From Planctomycetales bacterium (GTDB lineage: Bacteria > Planctomycetota > Planctomycetia > Planctomycetales > Planctomycetaceae): 43,899 nt of DNA. The notes under the pieces are model-generated. The model was given only the letters and a program-made list of their open reading frames with translations. It had not been told where the DNA came from and searched no databases. The stretch is taken from contig JAPLOA010000040.1 of assembly GCA_026400835.1 (NCBI GenBank), forward strand, positions 1-43,899, written 5' to 3'. Below are positions 1 to 8,081 of this stretch, one piece after another. Position 1 is the stretch's first letter; every line of letters begins with the position of its first letter. The translations under genes were made by a program, and so were the position numbers.

Positions 1-53
1 CGCCGTTAAACGAATTGTACTGCTTCTGTTTCAAAACTTCCGGATCCGACTGA

Positions 54-2018
54 TCAATGCTGATCGGCAGTCCAGGTCTCGGTATCCAGTAGTTCGTTCG
101 TTGCTTCGGCCGTGACAGATGTCCGCCATTGCAAAACACCAAATGGCAATTGGTCGCAATACTGCACATCACACCGATGCCAGACTTTTCCCAATGCCGG
201 ATCGTCGATCACGACTCTTATTGCGGCTCGTTCAACCTTCCACGCTTTGATTGAATCTTTGCGAGAAGGAATCCATGTTGGCCCGGCCGCATTGAAGGCC
301 CGGATGGCAGGCAGCCCCTGCAACAATCGTTCGATCTCAGCCAGTTGCGATGATGAAGCTTGTTCTTCCGGTTTTCCTTCAGGAAGGCTCAACCACCGTT
401 GCCCTTTAAGAAATTGAATTCGGCTGGCTGCGAACACAAAAGTCTTCGTTGCTTCGCCCGTCGGCGTTAGTTGAACCTGCAATTGCAGCGTATCAGCATT
501 GCTGCTTACCATTTGCAGCTGCAGCCTGGTGCCTCGACTGCTTCTCCATGACATCGATGTTTTTGGAACCGACGGCAGTTCCCCCAGCACACTAAATCGC
601 GCGGAATCGAACGGTTTAACTGGCGTGCGATAATGAATCCACCCTGCGGCTTCCATTTGCTCGTACAGCCACGAAGGTCTCCACGGACGATTGACAGACC
701 AGTTGACGGATACGATTGATCCAGCCAGCAGTAGTCCACAGGCAATATGCACACGTCGACGTTGGATTGATTCCAGAGCTGGAACCATCGCAATCCACCA
801 AAACGGCGACAGCCACATCATCCAGCGCAGTCCGACGGAGTTACCTCCGTAGTTATAGTTCTCCGTACGAGTCAGGTAGAACCCCAGAGTAACCAATGTC
901 ATCAACGCCCCGGCCAGAATCAGCAGGATTTGGCTTTCTGCTTTCCTCCTGAGAACCAGAAGAAGAGCCAGCAGAGTCCCACAGACCGCAACAAGCAGAA
1001 CCGGCGTCAGCGACAAGAGTCCGTGATGCCCCAGAATGCAGTGAAACAAATAGACGGGTGTTGATTCCGTGTTGGCGTCGAGATCTCGCGGGTTCTTCCA
1101 ATAGCTCGGAATACCGTTGTGCTCGTAGACGTATGTTTCAGTTCCATAAGTCGCATAAAACGGCTTGACGCCTCCAGTTGCCATCCAGTTAGTGACAAAG
1201 AATGCGAGTAGCGGGAGAGCGGCCGCCGGAACAAACCAGATCGCCGTTTTGCGAGAGCAGATAAAGACCGCGAGCAGAAACGCCAGCGCTCCCATTTGCG
1301 CGGCTGGCAGCTCAAAACAGCACGTCAGCGAGGCGAAGAACCCGAGCGATACGAAGTCCCGGGACCGTGGCTCCGAAGGTTTTTCATGGTTGTCAGAAGA
1401 ATGAGTTCTGCTGCGAGACACAAGAATTCCTGCTGCCGCAGTGATGGCAAACATCGCGCAGGCAACTGCCGGCGTGTGATTATTCAAAGTCGTGAGATAA
1501 GGATTAAGAATGGACCCAAAACCCGCGACTGCCAGGACAAACATTCTTGTATAAAGACCACTGCCCAAAAGCTGCAGGCATGCCCGCAGCGAACGTAATG
1601 ACAGATAGAACGGGATCACGTTCACAACCAACAACAGTAGTCGCGTCACGAGGGCTGTGTGATGAACCAGACCGTAGCCGAGTATCGCTCGCTCAATCGC
1701 ATATAACCCCGCGACCATGGTGGACAGCAGGGGAGGCTTGGATGAATAAAAGTGCCACGGTTCCGATTCGGACGATCGATACCGGACTTTATCAATCGTA
1801 GACCAGGCTCCTACCGCATCGATTTCATCGATCTGAAACGTACGACGTTCGACCAGCGACCAGACAGTCGCCCAGCGAGACCGATCGTTCGCGCTTTGCA
1901 GAGGCGCTGCCTGAAGCACGGCGGCGGCGATCACCGCCGTCGCGGCCAAAATCAGGATGTTTTCGATCAGGCCGCCCTGAGCAAACCCGGACTGATCATC
2001 AGGGACTGGTTCCTTCAT
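54..2018 (-). CDS. multi-pass membrane protein, possible GT-C-like glycosyltransferase
   Basis: A 654-residue protein with a hydrophobic segment near residues 17-40 followed by about ten more hydrophobic stretches up to roughly residue 440, then a soluble C-terminal domain of about 200 residues. The first loop contains DRSRWATVWSLVER, a WHFYSSKPPLL motif and nearby acidic residues. This layout resembles large bacterial membrane proteins of the GT-C (ArnT/PMT-like) type, which move sugars from lipid carriers on the outer face of the membrane. No catalytic residue can be assigned with certainty, so the function is an inference from topology and the SKPPL loop. The ATG at 2018 has only a distant AAGGG as a possible ribosome site. 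The stop is TGA. It is divergent from the DAHP synthase gene and has no visible operon partner in the window. Confidence 0.75.
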   Translation of the reverse strand: MKEPVPDDQSGFAQGGLIENILILAATAVIAAAVLQAAPLQSANDRSRWATVWSLVERRTFQIDEIDAVGAWSTIDKVRYRSSESEPWHFYSSKPPLLSTMVAGLYAIERAILGYGLVHHTALVTRLLLLVVNVIPFYLSLRSLRACLQLLGSGLYTRMFVLAVAGFGSILNPYLTTLNNHTPAVACAMFAITAAAGILVSRSRTHSSDNHEKPSEPRSRDFVSLGFFASLTCCFELPAAQMGALAFLLAVFICSRKTAIWFVPAAALPLLAFFVTNWMATGGVKPFYATYGTETYVYEHNGIPSYWKNPRDLDANTESTPVYLFHCILGHHGLLSLTPVLLVAVCGTLLALLLVLRRKAESQILLILAGALMTLVTLGFYLTRTENYNYGGNSVGLRWMMWLSPFWWIAMVPALESIQRRRVHIACGLLLAGSIVSVNWSVNRPWRPSWLYEQMEAAGWIHYRTPVKPFDSARFSVLGELPSVPKTSMSWRSSRGTRLQLQMVSSNADTLQLQVQLTPTGEATKTFVFAASRIQFLKGQRWLSLPEGKPEEQASSSQLAEIERLLQGLPAIRAFNAAGPTWIPSRKDSIKAWKVERAAIRVVIDDPALGKVWHRCDVQYCDQLPFGVLQWRTSVTAEATNELLDTETWTADQH

Positions 2019-2279
2019 TATGTTTTCAATCCCTTCGCATTCAGACCGTTAACCAGACCGGAAGTTGTAGCCGCACTTTACACCCCACGTCACTCTTTTT
2101 GCCTGTGTCACCTGTTCAGACGGAACGAATACCGAGGATTTTTCCGCATCCGGCCAATTCGGAGTATGCCGTTGAATGATGTGGCCGGATGTTTGATAAT
2201 CTACAATCCTGAAATTTCCTGAACCAGAAACCGGGCTGAGAAGCCTGCAGACTGGCACCTGCCCTGAACACTCCCGGAA
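2019..2279. other. divergent intergenic region
   Basis: About 260 bases between the divergent membrane-protein and DAHP-synthase genes. It must hold promoters for both, but I see no clear -35/-10 pair, operator palindrome or structured leader. Short open frames here read across into the flanking genes and look like chance. Confidence 0.5.
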
Positions 2280-3374
2280 ATGGCCCAGTCGGCCGTAAAA
2301 CGAATGAACGCTGCGAACCCTACCCCTCCTGCTCGCCCTTTGCAGGACGTCAACATCATCGAGACGTTTCCTCTGATTTCTCCTGCAGAACTCAAGCGAG
2401 AGTTTCCGGTCTCGTCAGCCATCGCCGATCACGTGGCTGACTCACGAGGCGTGGTAGAAAACATCCTCCGCGGAAACGACAAGCGAGTCATCGCGATCGT
2501 GGGCCCATGTTCAATCCACAATACCGACATGGCGCTGGAGTACGCACGCCAACTGAAGGCTGTGGCTGATGAAGTGAGCGATCGGCTGTTTGTGGTCATG
2601 CGAGTTTACTTCGAGAAACCTCGCACGACCGTGGGATGGAAAGGCTTGATCAACGACCCCCATCTGAACGACACATTCGACATCGCCACGGGACTGCGTA
2701 AAGCTCGCCAGATTTTGCTGGACATCAACAAGGTCGGTTTGCCAGCGGCAACAGAAATGCTGGAACCGATTACTCCTCAATACATCGCGGACCTGATTAC
2801 TCTGGCCTCGATTGGGGCTCGAACCACGGAATCACCGACTCATCGCCAGATGGCCAGTGGACTTTCGATGCCGGTCGGATTCAAGAACAGCACGGAAGGT
2901 AGTCTTGAAGTGGCGATCAATGCCATGAAAGCCGCGCGGGCTCAGCACAATTTTCTGGGCATCGATCATGACGGCAAGACCTGTGTCATGAGCACTCGTG
3001 GAAATGAGCTGGGGCACTTGATTCTGCGTGGCGGCCGCAACGGTCCCAATTATCAGGCCGAACATGTCAGCGAAGCCAGCCGGATGTTGCGCGATGCCAA
3101 ACTGCCCCCCAGACTGGTCGTTGACTGCAGCCATGCGAATTCCAGCAAGGATTATCGCCGCCAGCCGGAAGTGTGGATGGATGTTATTCGGCAGCGAGCG
3201 GCCGGGAACGAAGAGATCGTCGGGCTTATGCTGGAAAGCAATCTCGTCGAAGGCGCTCAGGCATTGACAGAAGATCTCTCAAAGCTGAAGTACGGCGTGA
3301 GCATCACGGACGGCTGCATCAGCATCGAAGAAACAGCCAACCTGCTGCGGGAAGCCAGAAAAACGCTGGCGTAG
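2280..3374 (+). CDS. aroG: 3-deoxy-7-phosphoheptulonate synthase, type I (AroG-like)
   Basis: Condenses phosphoenolpyruvate with erythrose 4-phosphate to DAHP, the first step of the shikimate pathway, in the cytoplasm. The 364-residue product matches the E. coli AroG/F/H family along its whole length. Visible motifs are GPCSIH (75-80), KPRTTVGWKG (113-122), IGARTTES (178-185), LRGGRNGPNY (249-258), DCSHANSS (282-289) and ITDGCI (342-347). By family comparison the metal ligands are Cys77, His285, Glu319 and Asp344, all present. The N-terminal 30 residues carry the feedback-inhibitor region in this family and differ from E. coli, so the effector amino acid cannot be told. The start at 2280 has only a weak CGGA just upstream; ATG at codon 9 (2304) is an alternative. 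The gene stands alone and is followed by mobile element copy A. Confidence 0.95.
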   Translation: MAQSAVKRMNAANPTPPARPLQDVNIIETFPLISPAELKREFPVSSAIADHVADSRGVVENILRGNDKRVIAIVGPCSIHNTDMALEYARQLKAVADEVSDRLFVVMRVYFEKPRTTVGWKGLINDPHLNDTFDIATGLRKARQILLDINKVGLPAATEMLEPITPQYIADLITLASIGARTTESPTHRQMASGLSMPVGFKNSTEGSLEVAINAMKAARAQHNFLGIDHDGKTCVMSTRGNELGHLILRGGRNGPNYQAEHVSEASRMLRDAKLPPRLVVDCSHANSSKDYRRQPEVWMDVIRQRAAGNEEIVGLMLESNLVEGAQALTEDLSKLKYGVSITDGCISIEETANLLREARKTLA

Positions 3375-3423
3375 TTGATAAATTCATGGGCGAAACGGCG
3401 TTTGAGATTGTTGATTTTATCCT

Positions 3424-3675
3424 CACCCGCGGCGTCAGTTTTGAAGTTGCGCATTTGCGTCTGTCCCAACCCGCCGCGTGAGCGAGGGATTGTGTTTTAG
3501 CGCTTTAGGCAGTGTTTGCGTAAATCCCTCGCTGACGCGTCGGGTTATGATAGTTCCCTGTGTTTTCGCACCCTTGATCTCCCCCAGTCTTGAATGGCGC
3601 AACTTCAAAAGGCGTCAGCGAGGGATTATTGTTCACAACGCGGCAACGAGTATCCCTCATTGACGTGTCGGGTTG
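3424..3675. repeat. older hairpin unit interrupted by mobile element copy A
   Basis: If the element at 3439-3610 and one copy of its 8 bp duplication are removed, the flanks join into a hairpin unit. It starts with CACCCGCGGCGTCAGCGAGG and ends with CCCTCATTGACGTGTCGGGT. This is the same architecture as the inner hairpin of the element itself, so this is an older relative that was later interrupted. I see no terminal TTTTGAAG ends for it; they are lost or never existed. Confidence 0.7.
3439..3610 (+). mobile_element. MITE-like element, copy A (172 bp)
   Basis: The ends are perfect 14 bp inverted repeats, TTTTGAAGTTGCGC at 3439-3452 and its complement at 3597-3610. The element is flanked by a perfect 8 bp direct repeat, GGCGTCAG, at 3431-3438 and 3611-3618, the expected mark of transposition. 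The inside holds a long hairpin with arms near 3468-3491 (AACCCGCCGCGTGAGCGAGG) and 3522-3546 (CCCTCGCTGACGCGTCGGGT). There is no coding capacity. It matches copy C closely in the same orientation and copy B in reverse. The transposase that moves it is not in this window. Confidence 0.85.
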
Positions 3676-3744
3676 TGAAAACGCATTAAGTCAACAGACC
3701 GTCTCCGCCGTAAGACCCAAGGTCACGAGCCGTCGACAACTCAA

Positions 3745-4227
3745 TCACGTGCTGCTATACCGAGCCTGCTCAGCGGCGGCCACGGCGAGGACATCGCAGC
3801 GTTCATTTTCCGGATGACCTGCATGGCCCGGAACAAGCTTGAATGTGACCTGATGCTTCGTCAGCAGAGCATCCAGCGAAATCCACTGACTTTCGTTCTT
3901 GATGGGAACAAGCTTGTTGCCATCTTTTCGTTTCCAGCCGTTACGTTTCCAGCCTGGTAACCACTCTTTAGAACCTTTGGCAACGTAGGTGCTGTCGGTC
4001 ACCACTTCCACACGCGATTTGCGTGTCAACAGTTTCAGGCCTTCAATCACGGCCTGAAGTTCCATTTGATTATTGGTGGTCATCGGATGACCCCCGCTGA
4101 ATTCTTTTTCTGTCGACGAAGCCGGATGTCGCAGAATCACGCCCCAGCCACCGGGCCCCGGATTACCTCGACAGGCGCCATCGGTGAAAACCTGGACGAA
4201 CGGGAGCGATGAGGCGGTGCTGGTCAT
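3745..4227 (-). CDS. rnhA: ribonuclease HI
   Basis: Degrades the RNA strand of RNA-DNA hybrids. The 160-residue length is normal for bacterial RNase HI. The catalytic DEDD set is visible as Asp16 (FTDGACRGNPGPGGWG), Glu56 (NNQMELQAV), Asp78 (VTDSTYV) and Asp145 (ENERCDVLA), with the active-site His135 in GHAGHPENERCD. The basic-protrusion region around 85-105 (WLPGWKRNGWKRKDGN) that grips the hybrid in E. coli-type enzymes is present. The ATG at 4227 has no strong ribosome site. It lies 61 bases downstream of infA on the same strand, so the two may be co-transcribed. Confidence 0.95.
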   Translation of the reverse strand: MTSTASSLPFVQVFTDGACRGNPGPGGWGVILRHPASSTEKEFSGGHPMTTNNQMELQAVIEGLKLLTRKSRVEVVTDSTYVAKGSKEWLPGWKRNGWKRKDGNKLVPIKNESQWISLDALLTKHQVTFKLVPGHAGHPENERCDVLAVAAAEQARYSST

Positions 4228-4288
4228 GTCAAATTCACGTCAGGCCGACATGCCTCAAGGGCAGATGATAATCCACTCGCGAAATCAA

Positions 4289-4507
4289 TCAGCGTTCGCG
4301 GTAAACAATGCGACCTCGTTTCAGGTCATACGGAGAGACTTCCACAACCACACGGTCACCGGGCACAATCCTGATGAAGTGCTTACGCATTTTACCGGCA
4401 ACGTGAGCCATAACCTGATGGCCGTTCTCCAGTTCGACGCGAAACTGAGTGTTCGCAAGAGCCTCGACAACGTTGCCTTCAACCTGAATCGCTTCTTCCT
4501 TCGCCAT
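4289..4507 (-). CDS. infA: translation initiation factor IF-1
   Basis: A 72-residue, single OB-fold protein that binds the ribosomal A site of the 30S subunit during initiation. The whole sequence fits the family: [11 protein letters not shown] at the start, the [18 protein letters not shown] strand-loop, [19 protein letters not shown] and the C-terminal KGRIVYR-type ending (here [10 protein letters not shown]). Upstream of the ATG the transcript reads AAGAATTCGGA, giving a usable purine-rich ribosome site. It sits apart from a ribosomal-protein operon and immediately upstream of rnhA in the direction of transcription. Confidence 0.97.
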   Translation of the reverse strand: MAKEEAIQVEGNVVEALANTQFRVELENGHQVMAHVAGKMRKHFIRIVPGDRVVVEVSPYDLKRGRIVYRER

Positions 4508-5144
4508 TCCGAATTCTTCTTTCGCCCTTTACGAAACTTGCTGCAGGGCCTAAGCCCTCGGTCCCAATGTCAAAGAGTGACATTTTAAGGATTCCCGGAC
4601 AATTGAAAGATCAGTTGCCACTTGCCCGGAGTCAATTACTGTGCATGGTGACGAAACTTCGCCGGAAACTCAAGCACCAAAATGCTTTGCGGAAACGAGA
4701 AACCTCAGGTGCGAAAACGGGGCTCATGGTAGGATGGGCATTCCTGCCCGTCGTCTGCCCCGTTCTTCAACTCGGAATCGCAGTCGGACAAGAATGTCCA
4801 ACCTACAGATAAAATTTGACGAAACGACAGCCTTATCATGAAGCTGAGATTTCAAATCCGGGGGAAATTGGCCGTTTCGATAACGGATTCGAGCCGGTTT
4901 ATTCGCTGGGTTCCACCGAATTTCTGAATGTGAGTGGAACCAGACTCTCTGGAATGTGTCGATTGTCCGGCAGGCAGAGGATGTGAATTTCCCGGGAAGA
5001 GTTCTTCGGAGTTGTGTCGGCTTGAATCTTCCCGGATCAGATTGATATCCTTCCGCCGCACTAACGAACTTCCGTCCGGGAAGGGACAGATTCCTCATCT
5101 GTCGCAACGTTTCCAGGCTCTGGATTGTTCGTTTTGACTGTCTC
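4508..5144. other. 637-base non-coding stretch between infA and tRNA-Leu
   Basis: I see no convincing gene; a long open frame on the minus strand here runs through the tRNA and is a chance reading. The stretch holds one hairpin repeat (4729-4806) and, further right, two small inverted pairs. These are GGTTCCAC/GTGGAACC at 4909-4916 and 4934-4941, and CCGGGAAGA/TCTTCCCGG at 4992-5000 and 5027-5035. These could be part of a structured transcript or the tRNA promoter region. Confidence 0.5.
4729..4806. repeat. imperfect inverted repeat GTAGGATGGGCATTCC...
   Basis: The 22-base left arm begins GTAGGATGGGCATTCCTGCC and the right arm, ending at 4806, is its near complement (…AAGAATGTCCAACCTAC). About 18 of 22 positions pair and the loop is about 34 bases. 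The arms end in GTAGG/CCTAC. It looks like a dispersed hairpin repeat rather than a terminator because no T-run follows. It is a different family from the TTTTGAAG elements. Confidence 0.6.
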
Positions 5145-5226
5145 GCGCAAGTGGCGAAATTGGCAGACGCGCACGCTTGAGGGGCGTGTGGGGCAACCCA
5201 TGCAGGTTCAAGTCCTGTCTTGCGCA
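5145..5226 (+). tRNA. tRNA-Leu (anticodon GAG)
   Basis: An 82-base class II tRNA. The acceptor stem is GCGCAAG (5145-5151) paired with CTTGCGC (5219-5225) and the discriminator base is A5226. The D arm contains TGGCGAAATTGGCAGAC. The anticodon stem is CACGC/GCGTG around the loop TTGAGGG, which puts GAG at the anticodon for CUC leucine codons. A variable arm follows, then the T arm with GGTTCAAGTCC. The 3' CCA is not encoded; the next bases are TTG. Confidence 0.96.
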
Positions 5227-5234
5227 TTGAAACT

Positions 5235-5275
5235 AAAAGAGGTTGTGATCTGAAAAGATTGCAACCTCTTTTTTT
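5235..5275 (+). terminator. intrinsic terminator after tRNA-Leu
   Basis: The inverted repeat AAAAGAGGTTG/CAACCTCTTTT is followed directly by a T-run. The position 9 bases after the tRNA fits transcript ending for the tRNA. Confidence 0.9.
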
Positions 5276-5359
5276 GTTCACTGGAATGACGCACGTGATT
5301 CCGCGACAACTCGCCTGCAACGTACCGCAACTGCAGTCGAACGAATGTAAGGATGTCGC

Positions 5360-6724
5360 ATGCTGAATTCGCGAATTCCAGCCTCGGGGCCTGTTGATCT
5401 TCGGCCTTCTGAACATGGGCAATGCAGTCGACTCCGAGACGCTTTGGTTTACGCACGAGTCCTGGTGCGGACCCCGACAACCGTGATCGCCGCAGCGTTC
5501 TGCATCTGGATCATTCCTGCGTCACTCGATGCGGCCGCTGACGACTGGCTGCAGTGGCGAGGTCCTCTCGGGACGGGAATCTCCGAGGAGACCGGTGTTC
5601 CGCAGAAGTGGTCGCAGACCGAGAACATCCGCTGGAAGGTGAAACTCGACGGCGAAGGTAATTCCAGCCCGATCGTTGTCGACTCCAAAGTCTTCATCAC
5701 TCACGCTCCAACCGGATCCGCTCAACGCGAACTGCGATGTTGCGATCGTAGTGACGGAACGCTGCTCTGGACGAAGGGGGCGGAATACTCAGAGAAGGAG
5801 ATTACCCATCAGACCAATCCGCTCTGTGCAAGTTCTCCGGTGAGTGATGGTGAGCGAATCGTCGCCTGGTTCGGATCGGCCGGTTTGTATTGCTATGATC
5901 TGAATGGTGAGCAACGGTGGAAGGTCGAAACCGGCAGGGTCGATCACATCTGGGGTTACGGCTCCAGTCCCGTCATCTACCAGAATTTGGTGCTGCTGAA
6001 TTTCGGTCCGGGCGTGAATTCATACGTCGCGGCATTCAGCTTGAAGGATGGAGCCGAAGTCTGGCGCCGTACATTTCCGGAACAGGTATCGTCGAAACAC
6101 GAAGAATATAGAGGCTCCTGGAGCACTCCGGTGATAATGCCACAGGGGAATTCTGAAACCCTCCTGCTCTCCATGCCGGATCGTCTATGGGCTGTGTCGC
6201 CGTTGACTGGCGAGGATCGATGGTCCTGTGGAGGACTCAGCAAACTGCTGTACACGTCACCGCTGATTGCCGGTGATGTCGTCGTGTCGATGGCTGGATA
6301 CAACGGCCCGGCCATTGCCGTTCGTGCGGAAGGTACGGGAGATCTCACTGATAGCAAGCGTGTCTGGCTGCATGAGAAAGGAAATCCTCAACGAGTCGGC
6401 TCGGGGGTCGTGGTTGGAGAACACCTCTACATTCTGAACGAACCGGGAATCGCGTGGTGCATCCATATTCCGACCGGAGAAATTACCTGGAAGGAAAGGC
6501 TCGATGGTGCCTCGTCGTGGAGTTCCATGACAGCGGTCGACGGTCATCTTCAGGTCACCACCATGAAGGGTTCGACGATTTTGTTGCAGGCAGATCCCAC
6601 AGCGTGTCAAGTGATTGGAATCAATGAACTTGGAGAGATGACTCGCGCAACTCCAGCTTACTCCAACGGTCAGATTTTCATTCGCACGTATCAGCATCTG
6701 TACTGCATTGAAGAATCACAGTAA
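5360..6724 (+). CDS. PQQ-like beta-propeller repeat protein, exported
   Basis: A 454-residue protein with an exported N-terminus: hydrophobic core around residues 41-55 (VIAAAFCIWIIPASLDAAA) after a long, Arg-containing leader. The mature part begins DDWLQWRGPLGTGISEETG, the WRGP-type opening typical of PQQ-like (BamB/quinoprotein-like) propellers in planctomycetes. Recurring strand motifs such as GTLLWTKG, GEQRWKVETG, AEVWRRTF, GEDRWSCGG and GEITWKERLDG mark successive blades. Such proteins either bind ligands or act as scaffolds in the periplasm; no enzymatic residues can be named. The ribosome site AAGGA lies about 7 bases before the ATG. It is followed 24 bases later by the enolase-superfamily gene on the same strand, so the pair is probably an operon. 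Confidence 0.88.
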   Translation: MLNSRIPASGPVDLRPSEHGQCSRLRDALVYARVLVRTPTTVIAAAFCIWIIPASLDAAADDWLQWRGPLGTGISEETGVPQKWSQTENIRWKVKLDGEGNSSPIVVDSKVFITHAPTGSAQRELRCCDRSDGTLLWTKGAEYSEKEITHQTNPLCASSPVSDGERIVAWFGSAGLYCYDLNGEQRWKVETGRVDHIWGYGSSPVIYQNLVLLNFGPGVNSYVAAFSLKDGAEVWRRTFPEQVSSKHEEYRGSWSTPVIMPQGNSETLLLSMPDRLWAVSPLTGEDRWSCGGLSKLLYTSPLIAGDVVVSMAGYNGPAIAVRAEGTGDLTDSKRVWLHEKGNPQRVGSGVVVGEHLYILNEPGIAWCIHIPTGEITWKERLDGASSWSSMTAVDGHLQVTTMKGSTILLQADPTACQVIGINELGEMTRATPAYSNGQIFIRTYQHLYCIEESQ

Positions 6725-6748
6725 TTGTTAGCCAGAAGGAACCGTCTG

Positions 6749-7870
6749 ATGAAGATTGCCTCTATTGAAGCTATACCGGTTCGTATTCCACTCACCGCAG
6801 AACGTCGGATGATCTCTGCGCTGGGGCGTCATGAAGTTTCGCAGTTTGTCGTCGTACGACTGACAACGGACAATGGGATCGTGGCAGCCGGAGAAGCCAC
6901 TGCGACTCCTCGCTGGAGCGGCGAAACAGTTTGGGGCGTTCAGGCGATCATTCAGAATCTTTTTGCTCCGCTGCTGCAGGGTTTCGACCTGGACGACCTT
7001 CCTGCCATTGACAATCGCATGGATCTGGCGGCAATCGATAATTGGTTTGCCAAGTCCGCTATCGAGATGGCTTGCTGGGATGCTCTCGGCAAAGCGGCTC
7101 AGCGCCCGGTTTATGAATTGCTGGGTGGTGCTGTCAGGCCACTGACAATTCGCAATCGATTCTCCATGGGAGCGTATGCTCCGGAAGTTGCTGCTGAACG
7201 AGCCAAACAGCGTATCGCGGCTGGATTTACCACGATCAAGGTGAAGGTTGGAACTGGACCGGAACTGGATGTTCAGCGAGTGCACGCGGTGCGAGAAGCC
7301 ATTGGTCCGGACAACCACCTTACCGTTGATGCTAACGGCGGATGGAACGATGAACAGGCTCGATATTGCCTGAAGAGAATTGCAGACTGCAATGTTGAAC
7401 TGGTCGAGCAACCGCTTCCTCGTGGTGATTATTCGCAGCTCAGAAAGCTGCGACAGGACACTGGCATCAAAGTGCTGGCTGACGAAAGCTGCTTCGATGA
7501 GGTGCATTTGCGCGAACTGATTTTGCACGACTGCTGTGATGCCGTGACGCTGTATCCGGGCAAACAAGGCGGCATCGCGAAAGCGCGAAAATTGGCGGCG
7601 ATTGCGGCCGATGCAGGGATTCCCTGCACAATCGGATCCAATCTCGAATGGGACATTGGCGCCGCGGCGATGATGCAGTTTGTTGTCTCAACACCCAACG
7701 TACAGATCGAACAAATCCCCGGCGATTGCCTCGGTCCAAGCTATCACGAGTTTTCGATCGTGCGCAATCCCCTGAAGATCGAGGGAGCTTTCACCTCGTT
7801 GAATCCCGAACCCGGGCTCGGGATCGACGTCGACTGGGACCTGATTGAACAGCATCGGATCCGATCTTAA
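6749..7870 (+). CDS. mandelate racemase/muconate-lactonizing enzyme family protein
   Basis: An enolase-superfamily enzyme of 373 residues. Such enzymes abstract a proton next to a carboxylate and stabilise the enediolate on Mg2+. The MLE-subgroup catalytic set is present: Lys164 and Lys166 in TIKVKVG, metal ligands Asp194 (VDANGGW), Glu220 (EQPLP) and Asp245 (ADES), and the second base Lys272 in YPGKQGG. The capping domain is the first ~120 residues. The substrate cannot be read from sequence; muconate-type cycloisomerase, dipeptide epimerase and o-succinylbenzoate synthase chemistries share this scaffold. I chose ATG 6749 because AGAAGGA at 6734-6740 sits 8 bases upstream, and the family starts MKI; a TTG at 6725 would add eight unlikely residues. 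It likely shares a transcript with the upstream propeller gene. Confidence 0.9.
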   Translation: MKIASIEAIPVRIPLTAERRMISALGRHEVSQFVVVRLTTDNGIVAAGEATATPRWSGETVWGVQAIIQNLFAPLLQGFDLDDLPAIDNRMDLAAIDNWFAKSAIEMACWDALGKAAQRPVYELLGGAVRPLTIRNRFSMGAYAPEVAAERAKQRIAAGFTTIKVKVGTGPELDVQRVHAVREAIGPDNHLTVDANGGWNDEQARYCLKRIADCNVELVEQPLPRGDYSQLRKLRQDTGIKVLADESCFDEVHLRELILHDCCDAVTLYPGKQGGIAKARKLAAIAADAGIPCTIGSNLEWDIGAAAMMQFVVSTPNVQIEQIPGDCLGPSYHEFSIVRNPLKIEGAFTSLNPEPGLGIDVDWDLIEQHRIRS

Positions 7871-8081
7871 CGCCGGAAAAAACGAATGGCTCCCGCAGAG
7901 ATCCCGAAATCCAGAGGAAAAGTGACGGCCAGAGTTGGCTGCCCCGGTCTTGTTGGTGCCTCTCAGTTGATGCGCGGCCAAGTCCAGGCCCGGCCTCGAT
8001 TGTTAGCGCCCACGATTGCGGATGTATGCTGGGAACCGCCGGCTCAGCAATCTGGCACCCCGTCACTTTTCTGCCAGGGCA

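Noticed and set aside
4724-5422. A 232-codon minus-strand open frame between infA and the propeller gene
   Set aside because: It runs through the tRNA-Leu gene and its terminator, has no family resemblance and has a Cys/Arg/Ser-rich chance composition.
6728-7567. A 279-codon minus-strand open frame opposite the enolase-superfamily gene
   Set aside because: It lies fully within a gene with all catalytic residues intact; it is a shadow frame.
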